Positions 40,937-50,283 of a stretch of 64,000 bases of DNA are shown here, one piece after another; position 1 is the stretch's first letter, and each line of letters starts with the position of its first letter. The notes beneath the pieces were generated by a model that searched no databases, was not told the DNA's origin, and worked only from the letters and a program-made list of their open reading frames with translations. The stretch lies in contig NZ_JAPVBL010000005.1 in assembly GCF_026967935.1 (NCBI RefSeq), positions 62,001-126,000 of the forward strand, in the 5' to 3' direction. This stretch comes from Modestobacter sp. VKM Ac-2982. GTDB lineage: Bacteria; Actinomycetota; Actinomycetes; Mycobacteriales; Geodermatophilaceae. A program made the position numbers and the translations under genes.

Positions 40937-42850
40937 TCAGACCAGTGACTCGAGCCCGTCGTCCAGGACGGCGGCGACCACGCTCTCCACCGGCGGCCGG
41001 TGCGGCTGGTCCAGCCCCCGGATACGGGCGGCGTGCAGCGCGAGCAGCAGGTTGAGCCGCAGCGTGGGATCGGTGGTGAAGGGACCGAGCAACCGCTCCA
41101 GCTTGCCGATCCGGTAGCGCATCGTGTTGTAGTGGAAGTGCAGCCGGCGGGCGGACTCCGCGACGTTGAGGTTGGTCTCCAGCAGCACGCGCAGGGTCTC
41201 CCGCAGGTCCACCGCGTCCGCGTCGGAGGAGTCGGCGAGGGTGCCGAGCACCTCGTCGACGTAGGAGCGCAGCTCGTTGCTGTCCGGGATCAGCGACAGC
41301 AGCCGGAAGACGCCGAGCTGGTCGAAGTGGGTGACCGCGTGGCCGCCGTGGATCTCCTGCCCGACCACGAGCGCGCGCTGGGACTGCTGGTAGGCCTCCC
41401 CCAGCGCCGACAGCGACTCGGCCGGCCGGCCGATCCCGGTGCCCAGCAGCCGGCCGACCCGGCGCAGCCGGGCGTTGACCCGGGCGGTCACCGAGGCGAC
41501 CAGGCTGGAGAGCTCCTCGGGCGTGCGCCCGTCCAGCGGGAGCACGGTGACGATCTCGGTGGCGAGCCCGGCGACCGCGGCGCCGGCGACCTCGCTGTCG
41601 ACCGCGGCCCGCCAGCCGTCGGCCAGCCGGTCCAGCACGTCCAGCGCCCGGGTCGGGTCCGCGCCGGCGTCGGCCACCGTCTCCGTGGCGGTCACCAGGA
41701 CGACGACCGGGCCGTCGAGCCGCCAGCCGAACGAGCGCGCGTAGGCCAGCGCCCGTTCGGTGTGCGCGAAGGTGCCGCCGACCAGGCGGCGCACCATGTC
41801 GCCCTGGAACCGCAGCTCCACCGAGTGCACCGCCTGCGAACGGATCTCCGACAGCGCGGCGATGACCGCGGCCTGCTCGAGGACCGCACCGGCGCCCAGC
41901 AGCATCGGGCCGTGCCGGTTCACCGCGACCAGCCAGCCGTGCCGCTGGTCACCGGCCATGATCGGCGCCACCGCGTACTCCCCGACCCCGCCGGGCAGCT
42001 CGTGGTGCCCGGGGACCAGCAGGATGCCGTCGGCCGGCGAGAGGTCGGCATCGGCGAGCACGTCGGCGGGCGTGACCACGCTCTGGTCGGCGCGGTTGCC
42101 CGACAGCCGGCGGGACGGGGTGAGGTCGGCGAACGCGTCGTCGGCCGCGGCGTCGAGCAGCCACAGCCAGTCGCGGATCTCGGTGACCTCCTCCGGCGGG
42201 CCGGCATGGGTGGCGACCTCCCGGTCGGGGCCCAGACCGAGCACGGCGGCCCCGGCGAGGAAGGTCGACACCTGGGTGGTGACCTCGGACAGCCCCCCGC
42301 CGGACAGCGCCACGTCGATGAACTGGTTGTGCATCCGGTTGGCGAGGCTCAGCGCCTGGGTCTGCTTGTCGATGATGGCGCCGAGCACCTCGGCGACCAC
42401 CTCGTCCAGCCGGGCCCGCGCGGGCAGGGCCAGCACCGGGAAGCCGCGGCGGTCGGCCTCGGCGAGCAGCTCGGCGGGGACGTCGCCGGCCGGGTTCCCG
42501 GAGCCGGCCTCCGCGCGGTAGGCGAGAGCGCCGCTGCCGGCCCGGTGGAGCCGATCGATCAGCGCCCGGCTCTGCGCCGGGTCGCCGCTGGGCAGCCGGG
42601 CACCGAGGACGACGAGCAGGTCGGGCCCGGCACCGGCGACGGGGTCGGCCGGGTCCTGCACGGCCACGTGCCGGACGATCCGGCGGGTGCCGGTGGCGCC
42701 GCCGACGACGAGCGCGCCGGTCAGCCCCGGCAGCTGCAGCAGCTGGTCGACGGTCAGGCCCATGCTGTCCTGGAGGGCGGTCCGGTCGGCCGGCGGGAGC
42801 TGGGAGAGCACCGGCTCGGCCGACGCGGGGACGGTACTGAACGTAGCCAT
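40937..42850 (-). CDS. PucR-family transcriptional regulator
   Basis: A ~637-residue cytosolic regulator. The PucR N-terminal domain starts around MGLTVDQLLQLPGLTGALVVGG, a GAF-like region is centred near residue 200-310, and the C-terminal PucR-type helix-turn-helix is DLRETLRVLLETNLNVAESARRLHFHYNTMRYRIGKLERLLG. Such regulators control purine degradation and transport. The nearby uracil/xanthine permease and AllH-like gene fit this. I chose ATG 42850; a GTG at 42898 with GGGGGA upstream would add 16 residues. Confidence 0.83.
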   Translation of the reverse strand: MATFSTVPASAEPVLSQLPPADRTALQDSMGLTVDQLLQLPGLTGALVVGGATGTRRIVRHVAVQDPADPVAGAGPDLLVVLGARLPSGDPAQSRALIDRLHRAGSGALAYRAEAGSGNPAGDVPAELLAEADRRGFPVLALPARARLDEVVAEVLGAIIDKQTQALSLANRMHNQFIDVALSGGGLSEVTTQVSTFLAGAAVLGLGPDREVATHAGPPEEVTEIRDWLWLLDAAADDAFADLTPSRRLSGNRADQSVVTPADVLADADLSPADGILLVPGHHELPGGVGEYAVAPIMAGDQRHGWLVAVNRHGPMLLGAGAVLEQAAVIAALSEIRSQAVHSVELRFQGDMVRRLVGGTFAHTERALAYARSFGWRLDGPVVVLVTATETVADAGADPTRALDVLDRLADGWRAAVDSEVAGAAVAGLATEIVTVLPLDGRTPEELSSLVASVTARVNARLRRVGRLLGTGIGRPAESLSALGEAYQQSQRALVVGQEIHGGHAVTHFDQLGVFRLLSLIPDSNELRSYVDEVLGTLADSSDADAVDLRETLRVLLETNLNVAESARRLHFHYNTMRYRIGKLERLLGPFTTDPTLRLNLLLALHAARIRGLDQPHRPPVESVVAAVLDDGLESLV

Positions 42851-43162
42851 CCGGTCGCTGTGCGATGCGTAGGTCACAGACGAATCACGTTCGGTCACTG
42901 TACGTTCCCCCAAAACACCGTGCACGAGCAGGCTGCGCGAGATTCTGTCAGACGTCTCTGGACGGCAGAAGGCACGCTTGGCGAGAATCGCCATACAGGC
43001 ACGGGGGACGCGCCAGTAGGTTCGAGCCCCGGTCCTGTGTCCCGGCTCGGATGGTAGGCGGCTCCGTCGATCGACGGAGGGTCCGGCGTCCCGGCCGGGA
43101 GAGCCAGACCGGGACGGGCTCCGCTGCAGGCGTCGCCCGTCGACCGCACGGGTGGAGGGCAC
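42851..43162. promoter_or_regulatory. 312-bp intergenic region with two hairpins
   Basis: The divergent gap between pucR and the AllH-like gene holds no gene that I can support. It contains an 18-bp palindrome CTCCGTCGA/TCGACGGAG (43062-43079) and a hairpin with arms CGTCCCGG (43087-43094) and CCGGGACG (43109-43116), both in the presumed 5' leader of the AllH-like gene. These are possible PucR contacts or an attenuator. Confidence 0.4.
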
Positions 43163-44158
43163 ATGCGCACCATCGACGAGAGCACCGGCAGCCACGGCCG
43201 GGACACGACCCCAGATGACACCCGCACCGGGCAGGCCGCCCGGGCCGGCGTCCCGACGATCCCCCTGCCGCGCGAGTCCGCAGCCGCCGGCGCCCGGACC
43301 CCCGGCACGACGGTCCCCGCCCAGGCCAGCACCGGCATCGCCGACCTGCTGCGCGGACCGGTCCGGTCGGCGCGGGTCCTGCTGTCGGTCCCGGCAGCGG
43401 TGTACCTGACCGTGCAGACCCCGCACGGCCCCGACGTGGTGGGCGTGCTGACCTCGGACGCCGCCCGGCTGCCGCTGGGCTGCGTGCTCTTCCGGCCCTC
43501 GAACGGCCGGCCTCTGGTCTCGGTGCCCAGCGGTGCCCCCGCCCGGTTGGGCGGCGGCCGGTTGACCGTCGGCGACCTGACCATCAGCGCCGCCGCATGG
43601 TGGGACCCCCGGCCCAAGCTGCCCACCGCACGCCCGGCGCTGCTCCCCGAAGGGGTCCGCCAGCTCCGCTCCGCCCTCTACGGCGAGGGGGTGCCGCACA
43701 GCGCGTTCGTCCTCCCCGGCCTGCCCAGCGGTCCCAGCGGTCCGCTGGCCGCGCTGCGCGGCGCCGTCCGCCGGGCCGACGTCGACGCCGCGCTGCGCAC
43801 CGCGACCCGGCTGATCGGGCTGGGTCCCGGCCTCACCCCCGCCGGCGACGACGTGCTGGCCGGCGTCACCGCGGGTCTCGTGCTGCTGGGGCACCCCGCC
43901 GCCGAGCGCTTCGGGGCCGGTGTGACCGGGCTGGCCGCCGGGCGCACGACCGAGCTGTCCCGGGCGCTGCTCCGGCACGCGGCGGCCGGGCGGGTCAGCG
44001 GGGAGTTCGCCGCCGTGCTGCGGGGCCTGGTCGGCCACGGCGCGCTCGCACCGGCGATCACGACCCTGTTGACCACCGGGTCGACCAGCGGGCGGGCGAT
44101 GGCGTTGGGGCTGTGCACCGCGATCGACCTCGTCGACCGGACCAGCCGGCCCCGCTGA
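43163..44158 (+). CDS. DUF2877/AllH-like protein
   Basis: A 331-residue protein whose C-terminal half carries IGLGPGLTPAGDDVLAGVTAGL, the hallmark of DUF2877, which is now linked to AllH, a component of oxamate carbamoyltransferase in allantoin degradation. N-terminal ~60 residues are variable. No allF/allG partners lie in this window. With the adjacent PucR regulator and nucleobase permease it suggests purine or oxamate metabolism. ATG 43163 is preceded by GGAGGGCAC. Confidence 0.72.
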   Translation: MRTIDESTGSHGRDTTPDDTRTGQAARAGVPTIPLPRESAAAGARTPGTTVPAQASTGIADLLRGPVRSARVLLSVPAAVYLTVQTPHGPDVVGVLTSDAARLPLGCVLFRPSNGRPLVSVPSGAPARLGGGRLTVGDLTISAAAWWDPRPKLPTARPALLPEGVRQLRSALYGEGVPHSAFVLPGLPSGPSGPLAALRGAVRRADVDAALRTATRLIGLGPGLTPAGDDVLAGVTAGLVLLGHPAAERFGAGVTGLAAGRTTELSRALLRHAAAGRVSGEFAAVLRGLVGHGALAPAITTLLTTGSTSGRAMALGLCTAIDLVDRTSRPR

Positions 44159-44159
44159 G

Positions 44160-44188
44160 CCGGCCGGGGCGACCGGTCAGCCGGCCGG
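44160..44188. terminator. Possible terminator between convergent genes
   Basis: CCGGCCGG (44160-44167) and the same self-complementary sequence at 44181-44188 can pair around a 13-nt loop that contains GACCGGTC. It overlaps the 3' end of the lipoprotein gene. Confidence 0.35.
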
Positions 44189-44641
44189 TCCGGGGAGCAG
44201 CGGCCCGAGCCGCTCCCACTGCGCGATCCGGCAGCCGTCGGTACGGGAGAGCTGCAGGTCGACCGGTTCCCCTCGCCACACGCCGGTGACGTGCGCCGTC
44301 TGCGGCCCGCCGTACTGCTGCGTGCAGATCGCGTCGTCCGGGACCGGGGCGAACGGCTCCTCGAGCTCTCGCAGGTGCTCGCAGGCCGCCTCGGGGTCGG
44401 GGAGATCACCCTCGACGGTGCCTCCGCAGCTGAGGGTGTAGCGCTCCACCGGCGCGCCCTCGCCCGGGTCGTACTCGACCACCAGGTCGCCGATGACGTC
44501 CCCGGGCGTGGTGGTGGCCGGGTCCGACGAGGTCGCCGGTGGCGTCGAGGAGCCGACCGCCTCACCGGTGTCGTCCGCGGTGCCGCAGGCGGCGAGCAGC
44601 ATCAGCGGGACGACCAGGGACAGCAGGACGGCGCGGCGCAT
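44177..44641 (-). CDS. SSI-like secreted lipoprotein (protease inhibitor family)
   Basis: A 154-residue protein with a lipoprotein signal (MRRAVLLSLVVPLMLLAACG, lipobox LAAC, Cys19) and a Thr/Ser/Pro linker. The mature part resembles Streptomyces subtilisin inhibitor: YTLSCGGT, DPEAACEHLRELEEPF, a Cys pair around AICTQQYGG, VTGVWRGEPVDLQLS. SSI proteins inhibit serine proteases outside the cell; here it would be membrane-anchored. The inhibitory reactive site is not recognisable, so function is inferred. ATG 44641. Confidence 0.72.
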   Translation of the reverse strand: MRRAVLLSLVVPLMLLAACGTADDTGEAVGSSTPPATSSDPATTTPGDVIGDLVVEYDPGEGAPVERYTLSCGGTVEGDLPDPEAACEHLRELEEPFAPVPDDAICTQQYGGPQTAHVTGVWRGEPVDLQLSRTDGCRIAQWERLGPLLPGPAG

Positions 44642-44660
44642 GCCCGCCAGTCTGCCCGGG

Positions 44661-45524
44661 TCAGATGCGGGACGCTGCGATGCTGGTGACCAGGATCGCC
44701 CGCGCGCCGAGCTCCCACAGCTCGTCCATCACCCGGTTGGTGTCCTCCTTGCGGACCATCGCCCGCACGGCCGACCAGCCCGGCGTCTGCAGCGGGCTCA
44801 CCGTCGGACCCTCCAGCCCCGGGGTGCGGGCCGTGGCCTGGGCGAGCAGGTCGTTGGGGCAGTCGTAGTCGAGCATCACGTACCGCCGGGCGACCAGGAC
44901 ACCCTGCAGCCGGCGGCGCAGCTGCGCGACGGCCGGCACCTCGTCGGCCCCGGCCCGCCCGACGAGCACGGCCTCACTGGCCAGCACCGGGTCGCCGATG
45001 ATCCGCAGCCCGGCCGCGCGCAGCGTGGTGCCGGTCTCCACCACGTCGCAGACGGCGTCCGCCACGCCGAGCCGGCAGGCGGTCTCCACGGCGCCGTCGA
45101 GCTTCACCACGGCGGCCTTCATGCCCGTCTCGTCCAGGAAGCGCTGCAGCAGGCCCGGGTACGCGGTGGCGATCCGCTTGCCCTCCAGCTTCGCCACCTC
45201 GTCGACCGGGGACTCCGCCGGGCTGGCGAAGCGGAACGACGACCGGCCGAAGCCCAGCGGCATCACCTCGGCCGCCACGTCGCCACCCTCGGGCGGGGTC
45301 GTCTCCAGCAGCATGTCCCGACCGGTGATGCCGACGTCCAGCGTGCCGGCCGCGACGTAGATCGCGATGTCCCGCGGGCGCAGGTAGAAGAACTCGGTGT
45401 CGTTCTCCGGGTCGTACACCGCCAGCTCACTGGAGGTGCGGCGCTGCCGGTACCCGCTCTCGGCCAGCATCGCGGCCGCGGGCTCGCTGAGGACACCCTT
45501 GTTGGGCACGGCAACGCGCAGCAC
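44661..45524 (-). CDS. hisG: ATP phosphoribosyltransferase HisG
   Basis: A 287-residue long-form HisG. It catalyses ATP + PRPP to phosphoribosyl-ATP, the first histidine step. Motifs: LRVAVPNKGVL, YLRPRDIAIYVAAGTLDVGITGRDML, and the C-terminal allosteric domain (QTPGWSAVRAMVRKEDTNRVMDELWELGARAILVTSIAASRI spread over ~45 residues). GTG 45524 has GAGGAG. Last gene of the rib-his operon, with an 89-bp gap after hisE. Confidence 0.95.
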   Translation of the reverse strand: MLRVAVPNKGVLSEPAAAMLAESGYRQRRTSSELAVYDPENDTEFFYLRPRDIAIYVAAGTLDVGITGRDMLLETTPPEGGDVAAEVMPLGFGRSSFRFASPAESPVDEVAKLEGKRIATAYPGLLQRFLDETGMKAAVVKLDGAVETACRLGVADAVCDVVETGTTLRAAGLRIIGDPVLASEAVLVGRAGADEVPAVAQLRRRLQGVLVARRYVMLDYDCPNDLLAQATARTPGLEGPTVSPLQTPGWSAVRAMVRKEDTNRVMDELWELGARAILVTSIAASRI

Positions 45525-45613
45525 AGCGAACTCCTCGAACAGTGGTTGACCGACCCCGGCCCCGTCCCGAGGCTCGCCCCGAGCTTGCGAGGGGTGAGGA
45601 GGGCGGGGTCCTT

Positions 45614-46467
<854 letters not shown>

Positions 46468-47763
46468 TCACATCGGCTGCTCGTCGGCGCGCCGTCCCGG
46501 CGCGGGCGGCTGGCCGCCGGTGTCGGGGGCGTCGGGCTCGATGATCTCCAGCAGATGGCCCATCCGGTCGCGCTTGGTGCGCAGGTACCCGACGTTGTCG
46601 ACGGTGACGTTGCTGGGCAGGGCGACCCGGCCGGTGATCTTCAGGCCGTACCCCTCGAGCCCGGCGCGCTTGGCCGGGTTGTTGGTCAGCAGCCGCATGG
46701 TCTGGATGCCCAGGTCGACCAGGATCTGCGCGCCGGTGCCGTAGTCGCGGGCGTCGGCGGGGAGCCCGAGGTCCAGGTTGGCGTCGACGGTGTCCACGCC
46801 GGTGTCCTGGAGCTGGTAGGCCTGCAGCTTGTGCAGCAGTCCGATGCCGCGGCCCTCGTGACCGCGGATGTACAGGACGACGCCGCGGCCCTCCTGTGCG
46901 ACGGCGGCGAGCGCGGCGTCCAGCTGTGGGCCGCAGTCACAGCGCAGCGAGCCGAACACGTCGCCGGTCAGGCACTCGGAGTGCACGCGCACCAGCACGT
47001 CCTCACCGTCGCTCGCGGTGATGTCGCCGTAGACGAAGGCCACGTGCTCGCGCTCGTCGTAGGAGCTGCGGTAGCCGACCGCGGTGAACTCCCCGGCGCG
47101 CAACGGCACCCGGGCCTCGGCGACCCGCTCGACCAGTTTGTCGAAGCGCTTGCGGTAGGCGATGAGGTCGGCGATCGAGACCATGACCAGGTCGTGCTCG
47201 TCGGCGAAGACCCGCAGCTCCTCCCCGCGCGCCATGCCGGTCGGGTCCTTCTCGCTGACCACCTCGCACAGCGTCCCCGAGGGACGCAGGCCGGCCAGGA
47301 CGGCGAGGTCGACCGCGGCCTCGGTGTGGCCGGGTCGGCGGAGCACGCCGCCGTCCTTGGCGCGCAGCGGCACCACGTGCCCGGGGCGGGCCAGGTCGGC
47401 GGAGCTGGTCTCCGCAGACGCCAGGGTGCGGATCGTGTGCGCCCGGTCGGCGGCCGAGATGCCGGTGGTCACGCCCTCCCGGGCGTCGACGGTGACGGTG
47501 TAGGCGGTGCCGCGGCGGTCCTGGTTCACCCGGAACATCGGGGGCAGGTCGAGCCGGTCGGCGTCGGACTCGGTGACCGCCACGCAGATGTAGCCCGAGG
47601 TGTAGCGGACCATGAAGGCCACCACCTCGGGGGTGGCGAGCTCGGAGGCGAAGATCAGGTCGCCCTCGTTCTCCCGGTCCTCGTCGTCGATGACGACGAC
47701 GGGCCGGCCGCGCTTGACCGCCGCGATCGCGCTCTCCACGGAGTCCAACCGGAACCCGTTCAT
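46468..47763 (-). CDS. ribBA: Bifunctional DHBP synthase / GTP cyclohydrolase II RibBA
   Basis: A 431-residue fusion. N-terminal DHBP synthase domain ([41 protein letters not shown]); C-terminal GTP cyclohydrolase II domain ([18 protein letters not shown] zinc Cys, [31 protein letters not shown]). It makes both riboflavin precursors from ribulose-5-phosphate and GTP. ATG 47763 overlaps the ribE stop. Followed at 84 nt by ribH. Confidence 0.96.
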   Translation of the reverse strand: MNGFRLDSVESAIAAVKRGRPVVVIDDEDRENEGDLIFASELATPEVVAFMVRYTSGYICVAVTESDADRLDLPPMFRVNQDRRGTAYTVTVDAREGVTTGISAADRAHTIRTLASAETSSADLARPGHVVPLRAKDGGVLRRPGHTEAAVDLAVLAGLRPSGTLCEVVSEKDPTGMARGEELRVFADEHDLVMVSIADLIAYRKRFDKLVERVAEARVPLRAGEFTAVGYRSSYDEREHVAFVYGDITASDGEDVLVRVHSECLTGDVFGSLRCDCGPQLDAALAAVAQEGRGVVLYIRGHEGRGIGLLHKLQAYQLQDTGVDTVDANLDLGLPADARDYGTGAQILVDLGIQTMRLLTNNPAKRAGLEGYGLKITGRVALPSNVTVDNVGYLRTKRDRMGHLLEIIEPDAPDTGGQPPAPGRRADEQPM

Positions 47764-48377
47764 CGGCGTGCTCCCAACAGTCGTTCGACGTACTTGGCGA
47801 TGACGTCCACCTCCAGGTTGACCCGGTCACCGGGAGCGCGGTCGCCCAGGGTGGTCTCGCGCAGCGTGGTGGGGATGAGGCTGACCTCGAACCACGGCTC
47901 GGGAGCGTCGGCGAGGGCGCTCACGGTGAGCGAGACGCCGTCGACGGTGATGGAGCCCTTCTCCACCACGTAGCGGGCGAGCTCGGCCGGGACGGCGATC
48001 CGCACGACCTCCCAGGCGTCGCCGGGGGTGCGCGAGACCACGGTGCCGACGCCGTCGACGTGGCCCTGCACGATGTGGCCGCCCAGCCGGGTCTGCGGGG
48101 TGACGGCGCGCTCGAGGTTGACCCGGTCGCCGGAGCCGGTGGCACCGAGGCTGCTGCGGCGCAGGGTCTCGGCCATCACGTCGGTGCTCCACACGCCGCT
48201 GCCGTCGGGGCCGGGCTCGACCCCGGTCACGGTCAGGCAGACGCCGTTGACCGCGATCGAGTCGCCCAGCGCGACGTCCTGCAGCGCCTTGCGGGCCCGG
48301 ATTCGCAGCACGGCGCTGTCCGCGCCGTCCTCGCGCACGACCAGGGTGCCGAGCTCTTCCACGATGCCGGTGAACAC
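47760..48377 (-). CDS. ribE: Riboflavin synthase alpha chain RibE
   Basis: A 205-residue two-lobed riboflavin synthase. The FTGIVEELG start, [13 protein letters not shown] and [13 protein letters not shown] occur in lobe 1, and [15 protein letters not shown] in lobe 2. It dismutates 6,7-dimethyl-8-ribityllumazine to riboflavin. GTG 48377 with GGAGGGAG; 1 nt after the ribD stop. Its own stop overlaps the ribBA start. Confidence 0.95.
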   Translation of the reverse strand: MFTGIVEELGTLVVREDGADSAVLRIRARKALQDVALGDSIAVNGVCLTVTGVEPGPDGSGVWSTDVMAETLRRSSLGATGSGDRVNLERAVTPQTRLGGHIVQGHVDGVGTVVSRTPGDAWEVVRIAVPAELARYVVEKGSITVDGVSLTVSALADAPEPWFEVSLIPTTLRETTLGDRAPGDRVNLEVDVIAKYVERLLGARR

Positions 48378-48378
48378 C

Positions 48379-49434
48379 TCAGCTCCCTCCGCCGGTCGAC
48401 GTTGCCCGCCCAGTGTGCCCGGTGGGCCGCAACCGGATCTGCACGTCCCCGCCCATGCGGGTGACGTCGGTGACCTGCAGGTGCAGCGCATCGGTGATCG
48501 TGCTGATTCCCAGGCCGCCCACCATGCCGGCGCCGGCGCCGAGCAGGGTCGGCGCGACGTGCACCACGGCCTCGTCGACCAGGCCGGCGGCGAGGAAGGC
48601 GGCGGCCAGCGTCGGTCCGCCCTCCAGCAGCACCCGGCGGACGTCGGCGGCGAACAGCTCGGCCAGCAGGGCGGCCGGGGTGGCGGCCCGGCTGACCAGC
48701 GTGGGTGCTGCGTCGTCGTGCACCCGGGCGCTGGCCGGCACCCGGCCGCGGCGGTCCAGCACCACGCGCAGCGGCTGGCGGTCGGCGGGGCGGCCGTCGG
48801 CGTCGCGGACGGTGAGCTCCGGGTCGTCGGCGAGCGCCGTCCCGGACCCGACCAGCACCGCGTCGCAGGTGGCCCGCAGCTCGTGCACCGCGGCCCGGGC
48901 CTGGGGCCCGGTGATCCAGCGGCTGGTGCCGTCGGCGGCCGCGACCCGCCCGTCCAGGGTCGTGGCGACCTTCCAGACCACCTGCGGCCGGTGCTCCCGC
49001 ACCCCGGTGAGCCAGCCGGCCAGGGCTCCCTCGGCGGCGGCCGCCTGCTCAGCGCCGACCTCCACGTCGATCCCGGCCGCGCGCAGCCGCTCCGCACCCC
49101 CGGTGGCCAGCCGGGTCGGCTCGGGGACGGCGACGACGACCCGGGCGACCCCGGCGGCGATCAGCGCGTCGGCGCAGGGCCCGGTGCGGCCGGTGTGCGC
49201 GCACGGCTCCAGGGTGACGACCGCGGTGCCCCCGCGGGCGCGCTCCCCCGCCGAGGCCAACGCGTGCACCTCGGCGTGCGGGCCACCCGGCGGGGAGGTC
49301 GCCCCCTCCCCCACGACGGTGCCGGCCGCGTCCAGCACGACTGCACCCACCGGGGGGTTCGGGCTGGTGGTGCCCAGCACCCGCAGCCCCAGCTCCCGGG
49401 CGCGGGCCATCGCCGCCTGCTCGGCGGTGTTCAC
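48379..49434 (-). CDS. ribD: Bifunctional diaminohydroxyphosphoribosylaminopyrimidine deaminase/reductase RibD
   Basis: A 351-residue fusion. Deaminase domain: SPNPPVGAVVLD, PHAEVHAL and TLEPCAHTGRTGPCADAL (zinc Cys/His). Reductase domain: VVWKVATTLDGRVAAADGTSRWITG and RRVLLEGGPTLAAAF. The two activities convert the GTP cyclohydrolase product toward ArP. GTG 49434 lies within the second copy of a 23-bp duplication; an upstream in-frame start is not available. No Shine-Dalgarno other than coupling through a decoy ORF. Confidence 0.94.
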   Translation of the reverse strand: MNTAEQAAMARARELGLRVLGTTSPNPPVGAVVLDAAGTVVGEGATSPPGGPHAEVHALASAGERARGGTAVVTLEPCAHTGRTGPCADALIAAGVARVVVAVPEPTRLATGGAERLRAAGIDVEVGAEQAAAAEGALAGWLTGVREHRPQVVWKVATTLDGRVAAADGTSRWITGPQARAAVHELRATCDAVLVGSGTALADDPELTVRDADGRPADRQPLRVVLDRRGRVPASARVHDDAAPTLVSRAATPAALLAELFAADVRRVLLEGGPTLAAAFLAAGLVDEAVVHVAPTLLGAGAGMVGGLGISTITDALHLQVTDVTRMGGDVQIRLRPTGHTGRATSTGGGS

Positions 49435-49462
49435 CGGGCCTGCTCGGCGGTGTTCACCGGGC
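49417..49462. repeat. 23-bp tandem duplication at the rpe-ribD junction
   Basis: Two exact adjacent 23-bp copies, 49417-49439 and 49440-49462, each containing a GTGA sequence. In minus-strand order: the rpe TGA overlaps a GTG, an eight-codon ORF (VNTAEQAR) ends in TGA, and that TGA overlaps the real ribD GTG. Confidence 0.85.
49431..49457 (-). other. Decoy mini-ORF between rpe and ribD
   Basis: GTG 49457 to TGA 49431 encodes VNTAEQAR. Its N-terminus repeats the first seven residues of RibD. It overlaps the rpe stop and the ribD start by the 4-nt GTGA mode, so ribosomes could pass rpe to mini-ORF to ribD by re-initiation. Likely a by-product of the duplication, not a functional peptide. Confidence 0.4.
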
Positions 49463-50119
49463 GCGCGCGGCCTGGGCCCGCAGGGCGGCGATCGCCCGGC
49501 CGGGGTCGTCGGCGCCGTAGACGGCCGAGCCCGCGACGAAGACGTCGGCGCCGGCCTCGGCGGCCTGCTCGATGGTGTCTGCGTTGATCCCGCCGTCGAC
49601 CTCCAGGAACAGCTGGAGGTGGCCGGCCTCGACCAGCCGCCGGGCCTCCCGCACCTTCGGCAGCACCTCGGGCATGAACGACTGCCCACCGAAGCCGGGC
49701 TCCACCGTCATCACCAGCAGGGTGTCGAACTCCGGCAGCACGTCGAGGTAGTCCTCCAGCGGCGTGCCCGGCTTGATCGCCAGTCCGGCGAGCGCTCCGG
49801 CGGCCCGGAGGTCGCGGGCCACGGCACGGGGGTCGGTGCATGCCTCGGCGTGCACGGTGACGTTGCGGGCGCCGGCCTCGGCGTAGCCGGGGGCCCAGCG
49901 CTCGGGATCGTCGATCATCAGGTGGCAGTCCAGCGGAACCGGGCTGACCGCCTGGATCGCCTTGACCACCGGCAGGCCGAGGGTCAGGTTGGGCACGAAG
50001 TGGGCGTCCATGACGTCGACGTGCACCCAGTCGGCATCGGCGATCCGCTGCACCTCGTCGGCGAGCCGGGCGAAGTCCGCGGACAGCAGGCTGGGCGCGA
50101 TCATGGGTTCCCGGGACAC
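49454..50119 (-). CDS. rpe: Ribulose-phosphate 3-epimerase Rpe
   Basis: A ~221-residue TIM-barrel epimerase of the pentose phosphate pathway, also feeding ribulose-5-phosphate to Rib[27 protein letters not shown] (catalytic Asp, metal His), [14 protein letters not shown] and [12 protein letters not shown] chose GTG 50119, which starts [12 protein letters not shown] 50104 is the alternative, and TACGAT lies just upstream. First gene of the rib-his operon. Confidence 0.93.
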   Translation of the reverse strand: MSREPMIAPSLLSADFARLADEVQRIADADWVHVDVMDAHFVPNLTLGLPVVKAIQAVSPVPLDCHLMIDDPERWAPGYAEAGARNVTVHAEACTDPRAVARDLRAAGALAGLAIKPGTPLEDYLDVLPEFDTLLVMTVEPGFGGQSFMPEVLPKVREARRLVEAGHLQLFLEVDGGINADTIEQAAEAGADVFVAGSAVYGADDPGRAIAALRAQAARAR

Positions 50120-50283
50120 GCGCTGATCGTAGGGGCCGCCCCCGCGCACCCTGGCCGGGTCACCGGCGGCCCGGCGAGCACCGGAGCATCGACGTCTGGT
50201 GGAGCCCCGAGGCGTGCACCGCTCAGCACTCGACGCCCACGGGCGGACGTGTCCGTTGCGCACCACCGGGTACGCGGTCCCCC

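Noticed and set aside
43015..43045. GGTTCGAGCCC resembles a tRNA T-loop
   Set aside because: Flanking bases do not form a T-stem, and no acceptor or anticodon arms fit.
50120..50283. Possible FMN riboswitch before the riboflavin operon
   Set aside because: The FMN element's conserved core (AGGGGTC...GGTGAAA) is absent here and in the 46384-46467 gap.
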